DNA of 64,000 nt from Bradyrhizobium sp. Ec3.3 (GCF_000472925.1 NZ_AXAS01000037.1:24728-88727), one strand, 5' to 3'; counted from the first letter of the stretch, positions 8,427 to 18,236 are shown. Notes: a model not told the origin generated them from the sequence alone. Translations and numbers: made by a program.

Positions 8427-8777
8427 TCAAACGTTGTACGCGAAGTAGGAGTCTTCCTTGTAATCGAACATGTAGGCTTCACGACGCGTGACCTTCACTG
8501 AGAAGCAGGATGACGTGTCATGATCAAAGCCGCTGTACGCCCCTGAGCCGTCCGGCATAAGCTCGAAATGAGATCCCTCTCCCTGGTGGTATAGGTTCGG
8601 TAAGTCGCCGCTGACGCAACTATGGCTCATGTAATCATATCCGCTAACTCGGTCCTCACGCACCAAGGCGCTGATGTGATGGGCATCAATCTCGTATTCG
8701 TACACCCTGATGACAAGACGCTGGAGACTATGAGCCAATGCGACCGCCGCAGCGGTCGCCCGAATGCGCGGTTTCAC
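8427..8777 (-). CDS. Hypothetical protein, 116 residues
   Basis: The frame is open further upstream, but GTG 8777 has an AAGGAG at a good distance and gives 116 residues. The sequence is rich in aromatic, acidic and histidine residues (VYEYEIDAHHIS, SGYDYMSHSC, SGAYSGFDHDTSSCF). No transmembrane segment or known motif was seen. It is oriented against its neighbours. The function is not recognised. Confidence 0.5.
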   Translation of the reverse strand: MKPRIRATAAAVALAHSLQRLVIRVYEYEIDAHHISALVREDRVSGYDYMSHSCVSGDLPNLYHQGEGSHFELMPDGSGAYSGFDHDTSSCFSVKVTRREAYMFDYKEDSYFAYNV

Positions 8778-9002
8778 ATTGTCTCCTTGCTGATTGGCCG
8801 TCGAAACCAGGCGAGGGCGGCTGATGTCTAGCCCCGAACGCGCCAAGCCCACCTGTCGATGACTTGGTAATTTCGTGCCTAAGAAAGCAAGCGGTGTGCC
8901 GAACCGCGATCGGGGCGAGATCGCGTCCGAAGAGGACTTGAATCGGACGTTGCGTCAAGTTGTACGTAGCGAGCAAAACTGGTTCCAGAAGACATAGCCA
9001 AA

Positions 9003-9488
9003 ATGAGACAATCCTTCTTTGTTGCTACAGTATGTACCGTATTCGGCTTGATTGGGATGAGTGGAGGTGCGCTCGCGGACACAATCGGGCACTACGACTG
9101 CACCATAGTCGCGACAGCTCGAGAGCCGGTCGGCGATCGGAATGAACACGACATCGTCAGCTTCCAATATACGTGTCGTGGCGTAGATGGGTTAATCAAG
9201 GACGCCATAGTCACAGCAATATCTGTCGTTGAGTGTGATAACGACAAGGGAACCTATTTGGCTTCTTTCGGTCTTCACCGCTCGCCCGCTGGCTTCGCGG
9301 CTGAGCAGCTGTTGGATGGCGTCGGCTACATTGTCATAGAGGGCGACAGAGCTGTTGGCGTCGAATCGTACGGTAAGACGTCGTTTAAGTTTGCATCCGG
9401 TACCTTGGCGGACCTCCCAGAAAAGACCGTCAAATTCACGGCCACGCCCACCGGATTGGGTCGATTCAAGCTAGAGTTTACGGACTGA
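9003..9488 (+). CDS. Secreted hypothetical protein with signal peptide
   Basis: A 161-residue protein with a classical signal peptide: MRQSFF start, hydrophobic core VATVCTVFGLIGM, predicted cleavage after ALA near residue 26. The mature part has three cysteines (HYDCTIV, YTCRGV, VVECDNDKG) and a beta-rich pattern, suggesting a small periplasmic domain. No family was recognised and no obvious operon partner is adjacent. Confidence 0.65.
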   Translation: MRQSFFVATVCTVFGLIGMSGGALADTIGHYDCTIVATAREPVGDRNEHDIVSFQYTCRGVDGLIKDAIVTAISVVECDNDKGTYLASFGLHRSPAGFAAEQLLDGVGYIVIEGDRAVGVESYGKTSFKFASGTLADLPEKTVKFTATPTGLGRFKLEFTD

Positions 9489-10644
9489 ATTGCTCGTCAA
9501 CTGAAGGCGTCGTTGTCCACTTGCAAGTAGCGAGACGTCGCTGACTTGTCTCTGACTGCTGGCAGGCTGCAGGAGTTTTGCGTGTCTGCTGGCGACGCGG
9601 GCCTCCTCGCCGACGGTCGTCCGGCGGAGTCGCTAACTTGCAGCGGCTCAGCAAGTTGTCGATCCGCACGCCGTTCTGCGCGCGTCACGTGGAAATGGAG
9701 GAAGGCCGGCTCAGATGCACGGCGCTCATATTGCGCGTTCCCCTTTAGATATGAACCAGGCCAAGACCTTGGTCAGCTCTTCGACAGATCGTTGGGATAT
9801 AACAGCTCCAAAGCGTTCAGCCAGTACGTCGATTGTACTGGGGACGCCCCAGCCATGGCTGCCCAGTCGTGCCCCTTGACCCGGCAAGTCAGGCCAAATT
9901 CGAGCAAGAGGACACGAATTGGCATGCCGCGGCTAGAGGCGCAGGTCTCGGTCGCTGTGGAGCGATACTCGGTCCCGCGCAAACGAGCTGAGATCGAAGC
10001 AAGACAAAGAAGTCGAAAATCTCCGATAACTAGCTGCCAAGCCTAGCTGGATCGCAATGACAGCACATAATGCGCGATTGCTCATCTGGCGTATCACAGC
10101 CGTGCCGGCAAGAGCGCCGTTCGGATACACGGTGCTGGCGCGTCCGGTGACTTGGGGAACCGCGCAGATCCGTTTGTTCGGTAGCGCGCGCGTGGCTGTC
10201 CCACCATGAACGTGCTTGACGACAATAATCGACCGTTGTCGCTAGACGTGGCGGTGGGCCGGAAACGCTACACGCGTCTTCGTCTGTATCCCACTGGCCC
10301 AAATCCTGCACTGCACAAATGCGAGACGCCTGAGCTTACCGAATGGAGGCGCATTTGAACCTTGATCAACCAAAACGACGATGCAGAGGTGGCTCCGCTG
10401 CTGGCGAACAATTGCCGCATTTCGCCGAAAAGGCTGTCCGGCGCGAGGCTGAGGTCACCAACGACGTTAGCAGAACCCTCGACGAGCTCGTTCCAGATCA
10501 ATTTGCAGGCGCCGATCTGGCTTGCACAAGGACTTTCCTAGGAGCCGAAGGCCACCAACCTGATCTTGATCGCTTGCCCGGGGATGCGCCCGCTCGCCGG
10601 CGCCGACCATGCCACTCGCGGTGATGCGGGCTTGGGAGATCTCG
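9489..10644. other. Gene-poor stretch with no recognisable gene
   Basis: Several open frames exist on both strands, but none has a convincing ribosome site, family resemblance or coding-like composition. No repeat ends, tRNA or terminator were recognised. It may be decayed DNA. Confidence 0.4.
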
Positions 10645-11970
10645 ATGGTCGATCAATTGGATTTAGCATCATTCAAGCTGCACCCTGAGCGTGACGCTGT
10701 GCTCGGCGAAGTGCATGCGCGCCCGTTTACCGGTCTCGTTTCATCGCTTGGCATGGTCCGCTTCGTGTTTCTCGCAAAGGGCGACGATGCCGCACGCGAT
10801 CGCCGCCGGTTTATCGAGTTCTGCCGGGCGCATAAGGTCCCACCGCCGGAGGCGTCCGCGAAACATCATCAGATCGGGTTCGGACCGGTGGTGCTGCGCT
10901 GGGAGCAACATTCGGAATTTGCTACTTTCACGTGGATCTGGAGCACTGCGAACAGTCCAGCAACTCGGCAATTCGGCGATGTCCGTGACAGCGTTCGATC
11001 ACTAATCCGCGCACTATCGCAGACCGGAGAATTGCTCGCCGCGATCAAGTTGGAAGTAGAGCGGGGTGCTTCTCCAACGGAACGCGCCGAGCAGATTTTT
11101 GACAAAAGTAGTCTGGCGATGGTCCACGTCAAGGGCGGCGCAGGCGCTGTGGCCTCCGACTTCCGCGCAGACGAGAGAGGTTTCACGAGAATTCTGGTCT
11201 ACGATCTCGGACTGACGCCGCACGATCTCGGCGCACTGGTACAACGTCTCCTGGAAATCGAGACCTACCGCTCGTTAGCGCTGCTTGGTCTGTCGACCGC
11301 GCTGGAGCTTGCGCCGTCGGTCGATCGGATCGATCGCCGTCTCGTCGAAGTGCTCGAGGAGATGCAGGGCGCCGAAGGGCTGAAGGTCAACAACCATCTA
11401 CTTGAGGAACTGACCGCATTGGCCGTCTCCTTCGAAAGAGACGTCGCCGGCAGTCTGTTCCGTTTTGGTGCCAGCAGAGCATACAATGAGCTGGTGCAAT
11501 CCCGACTGTCGATCATCGAAGGCGAAGATGTCGTGGGCTATCCGACCTGGTCGTCGTTCCTGGGCCGCCGTATGACGCCCGCGATACGAACCTGTGCGAC
11601 GATGGAGGAGCGTCAGGCCAATCTATCAGAGAAGTTGGCTCGTGCCGCCGATCTGTTGCGAACACGCGTCGACGTCGAAATCGAGCAACAGAATCGCGAT
11701 CTTCTACACTCGATCAACGAGCGCACGAGACAGCAACTCCGGCTGCAGTCTACGGTGGAGGGGTTGTCAGTCGGGGCCATCGGATACTATGTGGTCAGCC
11801 TGTTTGCCTATCTCGCAAAGGGCGCGCAGGACGTCGGACTGCACGTAGAGCCCGCGTCCGTAACCGCGGCGTTCGTGCCGATCGCCGTCGGCGTGATCTG
11901 GCTGGTGAGCTACAACATTCGGAAACGGCACCTCAAGCCCGACGATGCACCGTCCAGGGTTCGCAAATAA
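10645..11970 (+). CDS. DUF3422 family membrane-anchored protein
   Basis: A 441-residue protein with the DUF3422 N-terminal signature LHPERDAVLGEVHARPF, a long soluble middle part and two C-terminal transmembrane helices (about residues 372-390, around AIGYYVVSLFAYLAK, and 404-422, around FVPIAVGVIWLVSY), ending in a basic tail. The topology suggests a cytoplasmic domain anchored at the inner membrane. The biochemical role of this family is not established. ATG 10645 is chosen over an in-frame ATG at 10609 because family homology begins at once. Confidence 0.85.
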   Translation: MVDQLDLASFKLHPERDAVLGEVHARPFTGLVSSLGMVRFVFLAKGDDAARDRRRFIEFCRAHKVPPPEASAKHHQIGFGPVVLRWEQHSEFATFTWIWSTANSPATRQFGDVRDSVRSLIRALSQTGELLAAIKLEVERGASPTERAEQIFDKSSLAMVHVKGGAGAVASDFRADERGFTRILVYDLGLTPHDLGALVQRLLEIETYRSLALLGLSTALELAPSVDRIDRRLVEVLEEMQGAEGLKVNNHLLEELTALAVSFERDVAGSLFRFGASRAYNELVQSRLSIIEGEDVVGYPTWSSFLGRRMTPAIRTCATMEERQANLSEKLARAADLLRTRVDVEIEQQNRDLLHSINERTRQQLRLQSTVEGLSVGAIGYYVVSLFAYLAKGAQDVGLHVEPASVTAAFVPIAVGVIWLVSYNIRKRHLKPDDAPSRVRK

Positions 11971-12246
11971 GTTTGCCAAGGGCGAGAAACGCTGTGCGCG
12001 CGAGGCTCGGCGATGTGCATGTTTCAATTTCGTGTGGATGCCCGGCCGCTGCGTGATCTGCCGTCGTGAAGGCTGACTATTCGAGTGTTTTTGTGGATAG
12101 GCTGACGTTCTGTATTGTCATAGATGCAACGGATCGACGAGGCAATCAGACGGCTCGGCGTGGTTCCGTACGAGCACGGGACGTTTAGGTCGCACATCGT
12201 GCTTTGTCGGAGTGTCTAGAGTGTTACAGTCAGTCAGTCGGAGTGA

Positions 12247-12262
12247 TGTTCGGTTTGCTACA
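12247..12262 (+). promoter_or_regulatory. NifA upstream activator sequence, orphan
   Basis: A perfect TGT-N10-ACA (TGTTCGGTTTGCTACA) about 224 bases upstream of the -24/-12 element at 12486. The distance is near the upper limit usual for NifA sites. Confidence 0.55.
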
Positions 12263-12485
12263 AAATTGTCCGTGCATGACCGAGCGAAGCGCATCAATGC
12301 GGATGACCGCAAGGGAAGAGCGCCCGAACTGAAATGTGCTGCCCAAAATGGCCGAAACAGCCCGCTGAGACCGCTTTGATCTTGACGAAGGTCTCGCAAT
12401 CGGGCGCGAATAGATACAAGTTGACATCAGCTGAATTCACGCGGTTCGAGGATATGAGAAGCTTGCAACACATGTAAGCTCGCCT

Positions 12486-12501
12486 CGGCACACCACTTGC
12501 T
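12486..12501 (+). promoter_or_regulatory. Sigma-54 (-24/-12) promoter with no recognised gene
   Basis: CGGCACACCACTTGCT has the GGCAC and TTGCT half-sites with exact GG-N10-GC spacing. A hairpin (CACCAGG and CCTGGTG, 7-bp arms) lies about 10-30 bases after the predicted start site. No clear protein follows immediately, so it could drive an RNA, a small ORF, or the decayed remains of a nif-regulated gene. Confidence 0.6.
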
Positions 12502-12926
12502 TTATTCAAACCAGCATCACCAGGCCCCCCCTGGTGGTGTAGGGGCGGACTCGGCGCTTTCCAGGTCCAGGCGTCGAGGCCGCCCTGCGGTACTTTCTAG
12601 GGGGCGCCGTCGGGGAACGATATCAAAGGGTATGTTGGGATGCCTACCGCTGCGGTCGCGTTCGCCCGCTCTTTTGAGCCGTCTTATCATCAAGCTGTAC
12701 GAACCCGAAATCCGGCGCATGGCAGGATCAGCGTTGCCGAGCGTCGGGACCGTGCGAGCGGTACGGGCTTGTCAGCCTTTGCGATCCCTTGGGGGAGGTC
12801 CGCTTCGCGCGATGGACTCGATCGTAGAATCTGAATCTTCCAGCCGAGGAATTCCGTCAGAGGAATAACGGAGATTGAGCTCTACGAAGTCGGAAAGCGG
12901 CGTAGCTGCGACTTACGTTGCGGCTA
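12502..12926. other. No recognisable gene downstream of the orphan promoter
   Basis: The open frames here look like random GC-rich reading. The only structure noted is the hairpin just after the predicted transcript start. Confidence 0.35.
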
Positions 12927-13088
12927 ATGCGCCGAATCGCCCACGAGCCAATGGAAGACGCTGTGCTGGATACGATCGATGTCGAATATTCCACTCGCAT
13001 CCCCCACGTAATATTGGCCTATGCCACAATCGTACAGCGCTCCGCACGCTCGAGCGATACACCCATTATGACGACTGGAAGAACATAG
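12927..13088 (+). CDS. Possible small ORF, 53 residues
   Basis: A short frame starting MRRIAHEPMEDAVLDTIDV and containing RIPHVILAYATIVQRSARS. Its amino-acid mix is more protein-like than that of the surrounding frames, and it lies downstream of the orphan sigma-54 promoter. No good ribosome site precedes the ATG and no family was recognised, so it may be a fragment of a lost gene. Confidence 0.25.
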   Translation: MRRIAHEPMEDAVLDTIDVEYSTRIPHVILAYATIVQRSARSSDTPIMTTGRT

Positions 13089-13439
13089 ATTCAACCGGCT
13101 TGAAGGGCCCTTGATCTATCTGCGCGCACCGCGATCACGGTCGATGCCAGAGGATGGGCAAATTCGGTTAAGATGCAAGATTCTGAATGGCCGAATGATC
13201 GGGATCTCTGAAATTCGCCTCGCCGCCGGAGCCATTCAATTGTGCCTCGGCACTTCATCGCGCCGAACGCCAATCGAACCGGCAAGGTCGCCTTTGCCCA
13301 CGATGGACACTGAAGAGAATCTGCGCTTCAGGCAGACAGAGAGGCGTTAATCGTTTTAGGCGGCGCAGTCGGTGAAGTCATCAACCAAGGCCGCTCGTAA
13401 GCGCCAGATCCGAAATGATGGCGCTCACGCACTGAGGGT

Positions 13440-13455
13440 TGGCCCGCTTCTTGCT
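13440..13455 (+). promoter_or_regulatory. Sigma-54 (-24/-12) promoter of the hup operon
   Basis: TGGCCCGCTTCTTGCT has exact GG-N10-GC spacing and ends 46 bases before the hupS ATG. This agrees with RpoN-dependent hup transcription known in rhizobia. I did not find a perfect TGT-N10-ACA in the 200 bases upstream, so the activator could be NifA or a HoxA-type protein. Confidence 0.8.
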
Positions 13456-13501
13456 GCCCGTGCGTCCATCGATGCGTCAAAGCCGAAGACGAGAGGGGTT
13501 C

Positions 13502-14593
13502 ATGGAGGTAGCGACGGAAACATTCTATAGCGTAATCAGGCGACAGGGCATCACGCGCCGAAGCTTTCATAAATTCTGCAGCTTGACGGCGGCGAGCCTC
13601 GGGCTTGCGCCGCTGGCGGCGAGCCGCATTGCAACCGCGCTCGAAACAGAGCCACGAATGCCGGTAATTTGGATGCATGGGCTCGAATGCACCTGCTGCT
13701 CTGAGAGCTTCATCCGTTCCGCTCATCCCTTGGTGAAGGATGCCGTGCTGTCGATGATCTCGCTCGACTATGACGACACAATTATGGCGGCAGCCGGTCA
13801 TCAGGCCGAAGCGATCCTCCAAGAGACCCGCGCCAAGTACAGGGGCCGGTATGTGCTCGCGGTCGAAGGCAATGCGCCCCTGAACGAGGGCGGTATGTTC
13901 TGCATCGACGGCGGCAAGCCATTCGTCGAGAAACTGAAGATGATGGCCGAGGATGCGATGGCGGTCATCGCCTGGGGCACGTGTGCCTCCTGGGGCTGCG
14001 TTCAGGCGGCCAGGCCCAATCCGACGCGGGCAACGCCCATCGACAAGGTCATAACCAACAAGCCGATCATCAAGGTGCCGGGATGTCCACCGATCGCCGA
14101 GGTCATGACCGGCATCGTCACCTTCATTATCACCTTTGGCAAATTGCCCGAGCTCGATCGCCAGGGCCGGCCCAAGATGTTCTATTCGCAGCGCATCCAC
14201 GACAAATGCTACCGGAGGCCGCATTTCGATGCAGGCCAATTCGTCGAGGAATGGGACGATGAGGCGGCGCGCAAAGGATATTGCCTGTATAAGATCGGCT
14301 GCAAGGGACCAACTACCTACAACGCCTGTTCAACGGTGCGCTGGAACGGTGGCATCTCCTTCCCGATCCAGTCCGGCCACGGCTGCATCGGCTGCTCGGA
14401 AGACGGGTTCTGGGACAAGGGCTCGTTCTACGACCGTCTCACCAACATCAAGCAGTTCGGCATCGAGAAGAATGCCGACCAGATTGGCATGGCGGTAGCG
14501 GGCGCCGTTGGAGCTGCGGTTGGCGCACATGCCGCGGTGACGGCCGTAAAATGGTTTGCCAACAAGCGCGAAGACACACACCAAGATCACTAG
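13502..14593 (+). CDS. hupS: Uptake [NiFe]-hydrogenase small subunit HupS
   Basis: A 363-residue precursor of the iron-sulfur subunit that carries electrons from the NiFe site to the membrane cytochrome. The twin-arginine export signal ITRRSFHKFCSLTA lies at residues 18-31, followed by a hydrophobic stretch. Cluster-binding motifs are visible: HGLECTCCSES (proximal), WGTCASWGCV, PGCPPIAEV, then the medial/distal cluster cysteines in CYRRPHFDAG, GYCLYKIGCKGP and HGCIGCSEDGFWD. A C-terminal hydrophobic anchor (MAVAGAVGAAVGAHAAVTAV) precedes a short basic tail. ATG 13502 is used because an upstream in-frame start at 13439 would overlap the promoter. Confidence 0.97.
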   Translation: MEVATETFYSVIRRQGITRRSFHKFCSLTAASLGLAPLAASRIATALETEPRMPVIWMHGLECTCCSESFIRSAHPLVKDAVLSMISLDYDDTIMAAAGHQAEAILQETRAKYRGRYVLAVEGNAPLNEGGMFCIDGGKPFVEKLKMMAEDAMAVIAWGTCASWGCVQAARPNPTRATPIDKVITNKPIIKVPGCPPIAEVMTGIVTFIITFGKLPELDRQGRPKMFYSQRIHDKCYRRPHFDAGQFVEEWDDEAARKGYCLYKIGCKGPTTYNACSTVRWNGGISFPIQSGHGCIGCSEDGFWDKGSFYDRLTNIKQFGIEKNADQIGMAVAGAVGAAVGAHAAVTAVKWFANKREDTHQDH

Positions 14594-14615
14594 TCGATCT
14601 CAGGGACCGCAAGCG

Positions 14616-16406
14616 ATGGGCATCCGGACACCCAACGGATTCAAGCTCGACGATTCCGGCAGGCGCATCGTTGTTGATCCGCTGACCCGGATCGAAGGTC
14701 ACATGCGGGTCGAGGTCAATGTCGACTCCGACAACGTGATCCGCAATGCAGTCTCCACCGGCACGATGTGGCGCGGTATAGAGACCATCTTGAAGGGCCG
14801 CGATCCGCGCGACGCCTGGGCCTTCACCGAGCGGATCTGCGGCGTCTGTACCGGAACGCATGCGCTCACTTCAGTGCGCGGTGTCGAGAACGCGCTCGGT
14901 ATCACCATTCCGGAGAACGCCAACTCGATCCGCAACATGATGCAGCTGTGCCTTCTGGTGCATGACCATCTCGTGCACTTCTATCACCTGCATGCGCTCG
15001 ACTGGGTCGACGTGATCTCGGCACTCAAGGCCGATCCGAAAGCGACATCGGCGCTGGCGCAGTCGGCCTCGTCCTGGCCGTCGTCCTCGCCCGGCTATTT
15101 CAAGGATCTCCAGATCAGGCTGACGAAGTTCGTCGCATCCGGCCAGCTCGGACCGTTCAAGAACGGCTATTGGGGCCATGCCGCCTACAAACTGCCCTCC
15201 GAAGCGAACCTGATGGTGGTCGCGCATTATTTGGAAGCGCTCGATTTTCAGAAGGATATCGTCAAGATCCACGCCATCTATGGCGGCAAGAACCCGCATC
15301 CAAACTGGCTGGTCGGCGGTGTGCCCTGCGCAATCAACGTCGACGGCACCGGCGCGGTCGGTGCCGTTAACATGGAGCGGCTCAACCTCGTCTCCTCCAT
15401 CATCAACCGCTGCATCGAGTTCACCGAAAAGGTCTATCTGCCCGACATCGTTACGATTGGCTCGTTCTACAAGGACTGGCTCTATGGCGGCGGCCTCTCG
15501 GGCAAGAGCGTGATGGCCTATGGCGACATCCCGGAGACGGCTAACGACTATTCGGCCGGCAATTTGAAGCTGCCGCGCGGCGTGATCATTAACGGCAATC
15601 TCAATGAAGTGCTGCCAATCGATCATGCGGACCCCGAGCAGATCCAGGAGTTCGTCACCCACTCCTGGTACAAATATGCCGATGAGTCCAAGGGCCTGCA
15701 TCCCTGGGAAGGCGTCACCGAGCCGAACTATGTGCTCGGTCCCAATGCCAAGGGCACCAAGACCGACATCAAGGAGCTCGACGAGGGTGGTAAGTATTCC
15801 TGGATCAAGGCGCCGCGCTGGCGCGGCAATGCGGTGGAGGTTGGGCCACTCGCCCGTTACATCATCGGCTATGCGCAGAACAAGCCCGAGTTCAAGGAGC
15901 CGACAGAAAAGCTGCTCAAGACGCTCGGCCTGCCCCTCATCGCGCTGTTCTCCACACTCGGCCGTACCGCGGCGCGGGGGCTGGAATGCCAATGGGCGGC
16001 GCACCAGATGCGCTACTTCCAAGACAAGCTGGTCGCGCGCATCAAAGCCGGTGACTCCTCGACCGTGAATATCGACAAATGGAGGCCGGATAGCTGGCCG
16101 CAGGAAGCTAAAGGCTACGGCTTCACCGAGGCACCGCGCGGCGCGCTCGCGCACTGGATCAGGATCAAAGAAGCTAAAATCGACAACTACCAGTGCGTGG
16201 TGCCCACCACCTGGAACGGCTCGCCGCGGGATCCCAAGGGCAATATCGGCGCCTTTGAAGCCTCGTTGATGGATACGCCAATGGCGGATTTGCAACAGCC
16301 GCTGGAGATTCTGCGCACCATCCACTCCTTCGATCCGTGCCTGGCCTGTTCGACGCATGTGATGTCGCCAGACGGCCAGGAAATGGCGACGGTTAAGGTC
16401 AGGTAA
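14616..16406 (+). CDS. hupL: Uptake [NiFe]-hydrogenase large subunit HupL
   Basis: A 596-residue catalytic subunit that oxidises hydrogen released by nitrogenase. Both pairs of nickel ligands are present: RICGVCTGTHA near residue 74 and DPCLACSTH near the C-terminus. The precursor ends in a 15-residue tail after the final His, which the HupD endopeptidase removes after metal insertion. It starts 22 bases after hupS, so the two are co-transcribed and co-exported by the small subunit's Tat signal. A 600-codon frame on the opposite strand is a shadow of this gene. Confidence 0.97.
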   Translation: MGIRTPNGFKLDDSGRRIVVDPLTRIEGHMRVEVNVDSDNVIRNAVSTGTMWRGIETILKGRDPRDAWAFTERICGVCTGTHALTSVRGVENALGITIPENANSIRNMMQLCLLVHDHLVHFYHLHALDWVDVISALKADPKATSALAQSASSWPSSSPGYFKDLQIRLTKFVASGQLGPFKNGYWGHAAYKLPSEANLMVVAHYLEALDFQKDIVKIHAIYGGKNPHPNWLVGGVPCAINVDGTGAVGAVNMERLNLVSSIINRCIEFTEKVYLPDIVTIGSFYKDWLYGGGLSGKSVMAYGDIPETANDYSAGNLKLPRGVIINGNLNEVLPIDHADPEQIQEFVTHSWYKYADESKGLHPWEGVTEPNYVLGPNAKGTKTDIKELDEGGKYSWIKAPRWRGNAVEVGPLARYIIGYAQNKPEFKEPTEKLLKTLGLPLIALFSTLGRTAARGLECQWAAHQMRYFQDKLVARIKAGDSSTVNIDKWRPDSWPQEAKGYGFTEAPRGALAHWIRIKEAKIDNYQCVVPTTWNGSPRDPKGNIGAFEASLMDTPMADLQQPLEILRTIHSFDPCLACSTHVMSPDGQEMATVKVR

Positions 16407-16421
16407 GGAGGAAGGAACGCC

Positions 16422-17756
16422 ATGATGAGTGCAGTTGCGCCCCCGGCGGAAACTGAGCCGGACCTTGCTGCGGACGCGACCGATGCCGCCGGCGAGCACG
16501 CCATCGCGCGGCCCGTGTATATCTACGAAGCGCCGGTGCGAATCTGCCACTGGGTGAGTGCGTTTTCGATTTTCGTGTTGGTGGTTACCGGCTATCTGAT
16601 CGGAACGCCGCTGCCGTCGTTCGCGAGCGAAGCGTCCGACAGCTTCGTGATGGGCTATATCCGCTTTACCCATTTTGCGGCAGGGCAGGTGCTCGCGGTC
16701 TCCTTTCTCACCCGCATCCTATGGGCCTTCGCCGGCAACTACCATTCCCGGCAGATATTCTACATTCCGGTGCATCGTAGGCAGTTCTGGAAGGATGTCT
16801 TGCACGAGATCCGCTGTTATGCCTTCCTAGAGCCCAAGCCGAAGATGTATCTCGGCCATAATCCGCTGGCGCAGGCCGCGATGTTCACGTGCTTCACGTT
16901 GGGCGTGGCCTTCATGATTGTCACGGGGGTGGCCCTCTATTCGGAAGGCACCGGGAACGACAGCTGGCAGCACAAGCTGTTCGGCTGGGTGTTTGCGATC
17001 TGGTCGAACAGCCAGGACGTGCGCACTTGGCACCATCTGGGCATGTGGATGCTGATCATATTCTTTATACTGCACGTCTATGCCGTCATTCGCGAAGATA
17101 TCATGTCGCGCCAGAGCATCATCTCCTCGATGATCTCCGGTGTACGTCAGTACCGAGACTCGGCGAGCAGGCCGGTGCCGACATGTTTACAGCCAACGCG
17201 CATCCTGGTGCTCGGTATCGGCAACATTCTTTGGGCAGACGAAGGGTTTGGGGTGCGAGCGGTGGAAGAATTCCATCGCCGCTACGCCGTACCCGATAAC
17301 GTCACCATCCTGGACGGGGGTACACAGGGGCTCCAACTTGTAAACTATCTTCGGGAAGCTGACTGCCTGATCGTATTCGACGCGGTCGATTATGGCCTGG
17401 AGCCTGGACAGTTGAAGGTCCTGCGTGACGAGGACGTGCCGCGCTTCACCGGCGTTAGGAAGATGAGCCTGCATCATACCAGTTTTCAGGAGGTTATCAG
17501 TGCAACTGATCTGCTCGGACATTGCCCAAAACACCTCGTGCTGGTCGGTTGTCAGCCACTCGACCTCGAGGACTGGGGCGGGTCCCTGACACAGGCGGTG
17601 CGCAATCAGATCGATCCTGCGGTTGAACTTGCCAGCTCAATCCTAGCTGAATGGGGCGTGAAGGTAACGGCACGCATTGCACCATTGCGGGAATCCGAGT
17701 GGTTGCTCGCCAACGGCATCGATCACCTGCATTACGAGATGAGAGCGTGGACCTGA
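16422..17756 (+). CDS. hupCD: Fused HupC (cytochrome b) and HupD (maturation protease)
   Basis: One 444-codon frame covers two normally separate proteins. Residues 1-245 are HupC, the diheme b-type cytochrome linking hydrogenase to quinone: four hydrophobic helices, with histidines in VRICHWVSAF, FTHFAAGQ and WHHLGMWML. Residues ~256-444 are HupD, the endopeptidase that trims HupL, starting PTRILVLGIGNILWADEGFG with the metal-binding acidic residues (DEGFGVRAVEEF, VFDAVDYGLEPG) and MSLHHTSFQEV. The HupC stop codon is missing. An in-frame GTG at 17175 could serve as a separate hupD start, but its ribosome site is weak. Whether the fused protease reaches cytoplasmic HupL normally is unknown. 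Confidence 0.9.
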   Translation: MMSAVAPPAETEPDLAADATDAAGEHAIARPVYIYEAPVRICHWVSAFSIFVLVVTGYLIGTPLPSFASEASDSFVMGYIRFTHFAAGQVLAVSFLTRILWAFAGNYHSRQIFYIPVHRRQFWKDVLHEIRCYAFLEPKPKMYLGHNPLAQAAMFTCFTLGVAFMIVTGVALYSEGTGNDSWQHKLFGWVFAIWSNSQDVRTWHHLGMWMLIIFFILHVYAVIREDIMSRQSIISSMISGVRQYRDSASRPVPTCLQPTRILVLGIGNILWADEGFGVRAVEEFHRRYAVPDNVTILDGGTQGLQLVNYLREADCLIVFDAVDYGLEPGQLKVLRDEDVPRFTGVRKMSLHHTSFQEVISATDLLGHCPKHLVLVGCQPLDLEDWGGSLTQAVRNQIDPAVELASSILAEWGVKVTARIAPLRESEWLLANGIDHLHYEMRAWT

Positions 17757-17786
17757 ACGGTCAGCGAGCTGTCGGAGACATCGCAG

Positions 17787-18236
17787 ATGTGTCTTGGTTT
17801 GCCCATGACGATTATCGAAACCGACGGAATCTCGGCGCTTTGCGAGTTTCGCGGCGTACGGCGGCGTGTCTCGGTACTTTTGCTCTCCAGTCCGCCTGTC
17901 CATGCCAAGGTGCTGGTCCATGTCGATACGGCGGTTCGGCGTCTAGAGGATCAAGAAGCGCGACTGATTGCCGATGCGATTGAAGGCATCGGCGCAGCGC
18001 TCAATGGCGACGCTTGCGATCGCTTCTTCTCCGACCTGATCGACCGCGAGCCGATACTGCCCGAGCATCTCCGGCTCGACCTGGCAAATGGCCATCTTCG
18101 GCACTCCAACACGAACGATACGACAAGTGCCGGGCTCAGGAAAACTGCTGCGAAGCTGGAAGACGAGCCTCTGGTCCAAAAAGATGACTGTGATCCGGTC
18201 TCAGCAGCGGCCTTTTCCGCATGGGAAAGTATCTGA
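17787..18236 (+). CDS. hupF: HupF, HypC-like chaperone, with extended C-terminus
   Basis: The N-terminus MCLGLPM has the essential Cys2 of the HypC/HupF chaperones, which hold the iron centre and HupL during maturation; HupF is linked to stability under oxygen. The family body (LCEFRGVRRRVSVLLL, VHVDTAVRRLEDQEARLIADAIEGI) covers about 98 residues and ends near LPEHLR. The frame then runs on to 149 residues with unfamiliar sequence, longer than the family norm. Given the frameshift in the next gene, this extension may be decayed DNA rather than a domain. Confidence 0.85.
   Translation: MCLGLPMTIIETDGISALCEFRGVRRRVSVLLLSSPPVHAKVLVHVDTAVRRLEDQEARLIADAIEGIGAALNGDACDRFFSDLIDREPILPEHLRLDLANGHLRHSNTNDTTSAGLRKTAAKLEDEPLVQKDDCDPVSAAAFSAWESI

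Noticed and set aside
13328..14239. A long minus-strand frame opposite hupS
   Set aside because: Shadow of hupS; no motifs and no ribosome site.
14871..16673. A 600-codon open frame on the strand opposite hupL
   Set aside because: It mirrors the codon periodicity of hupL in GC-rich DNA and has no protein-family features.
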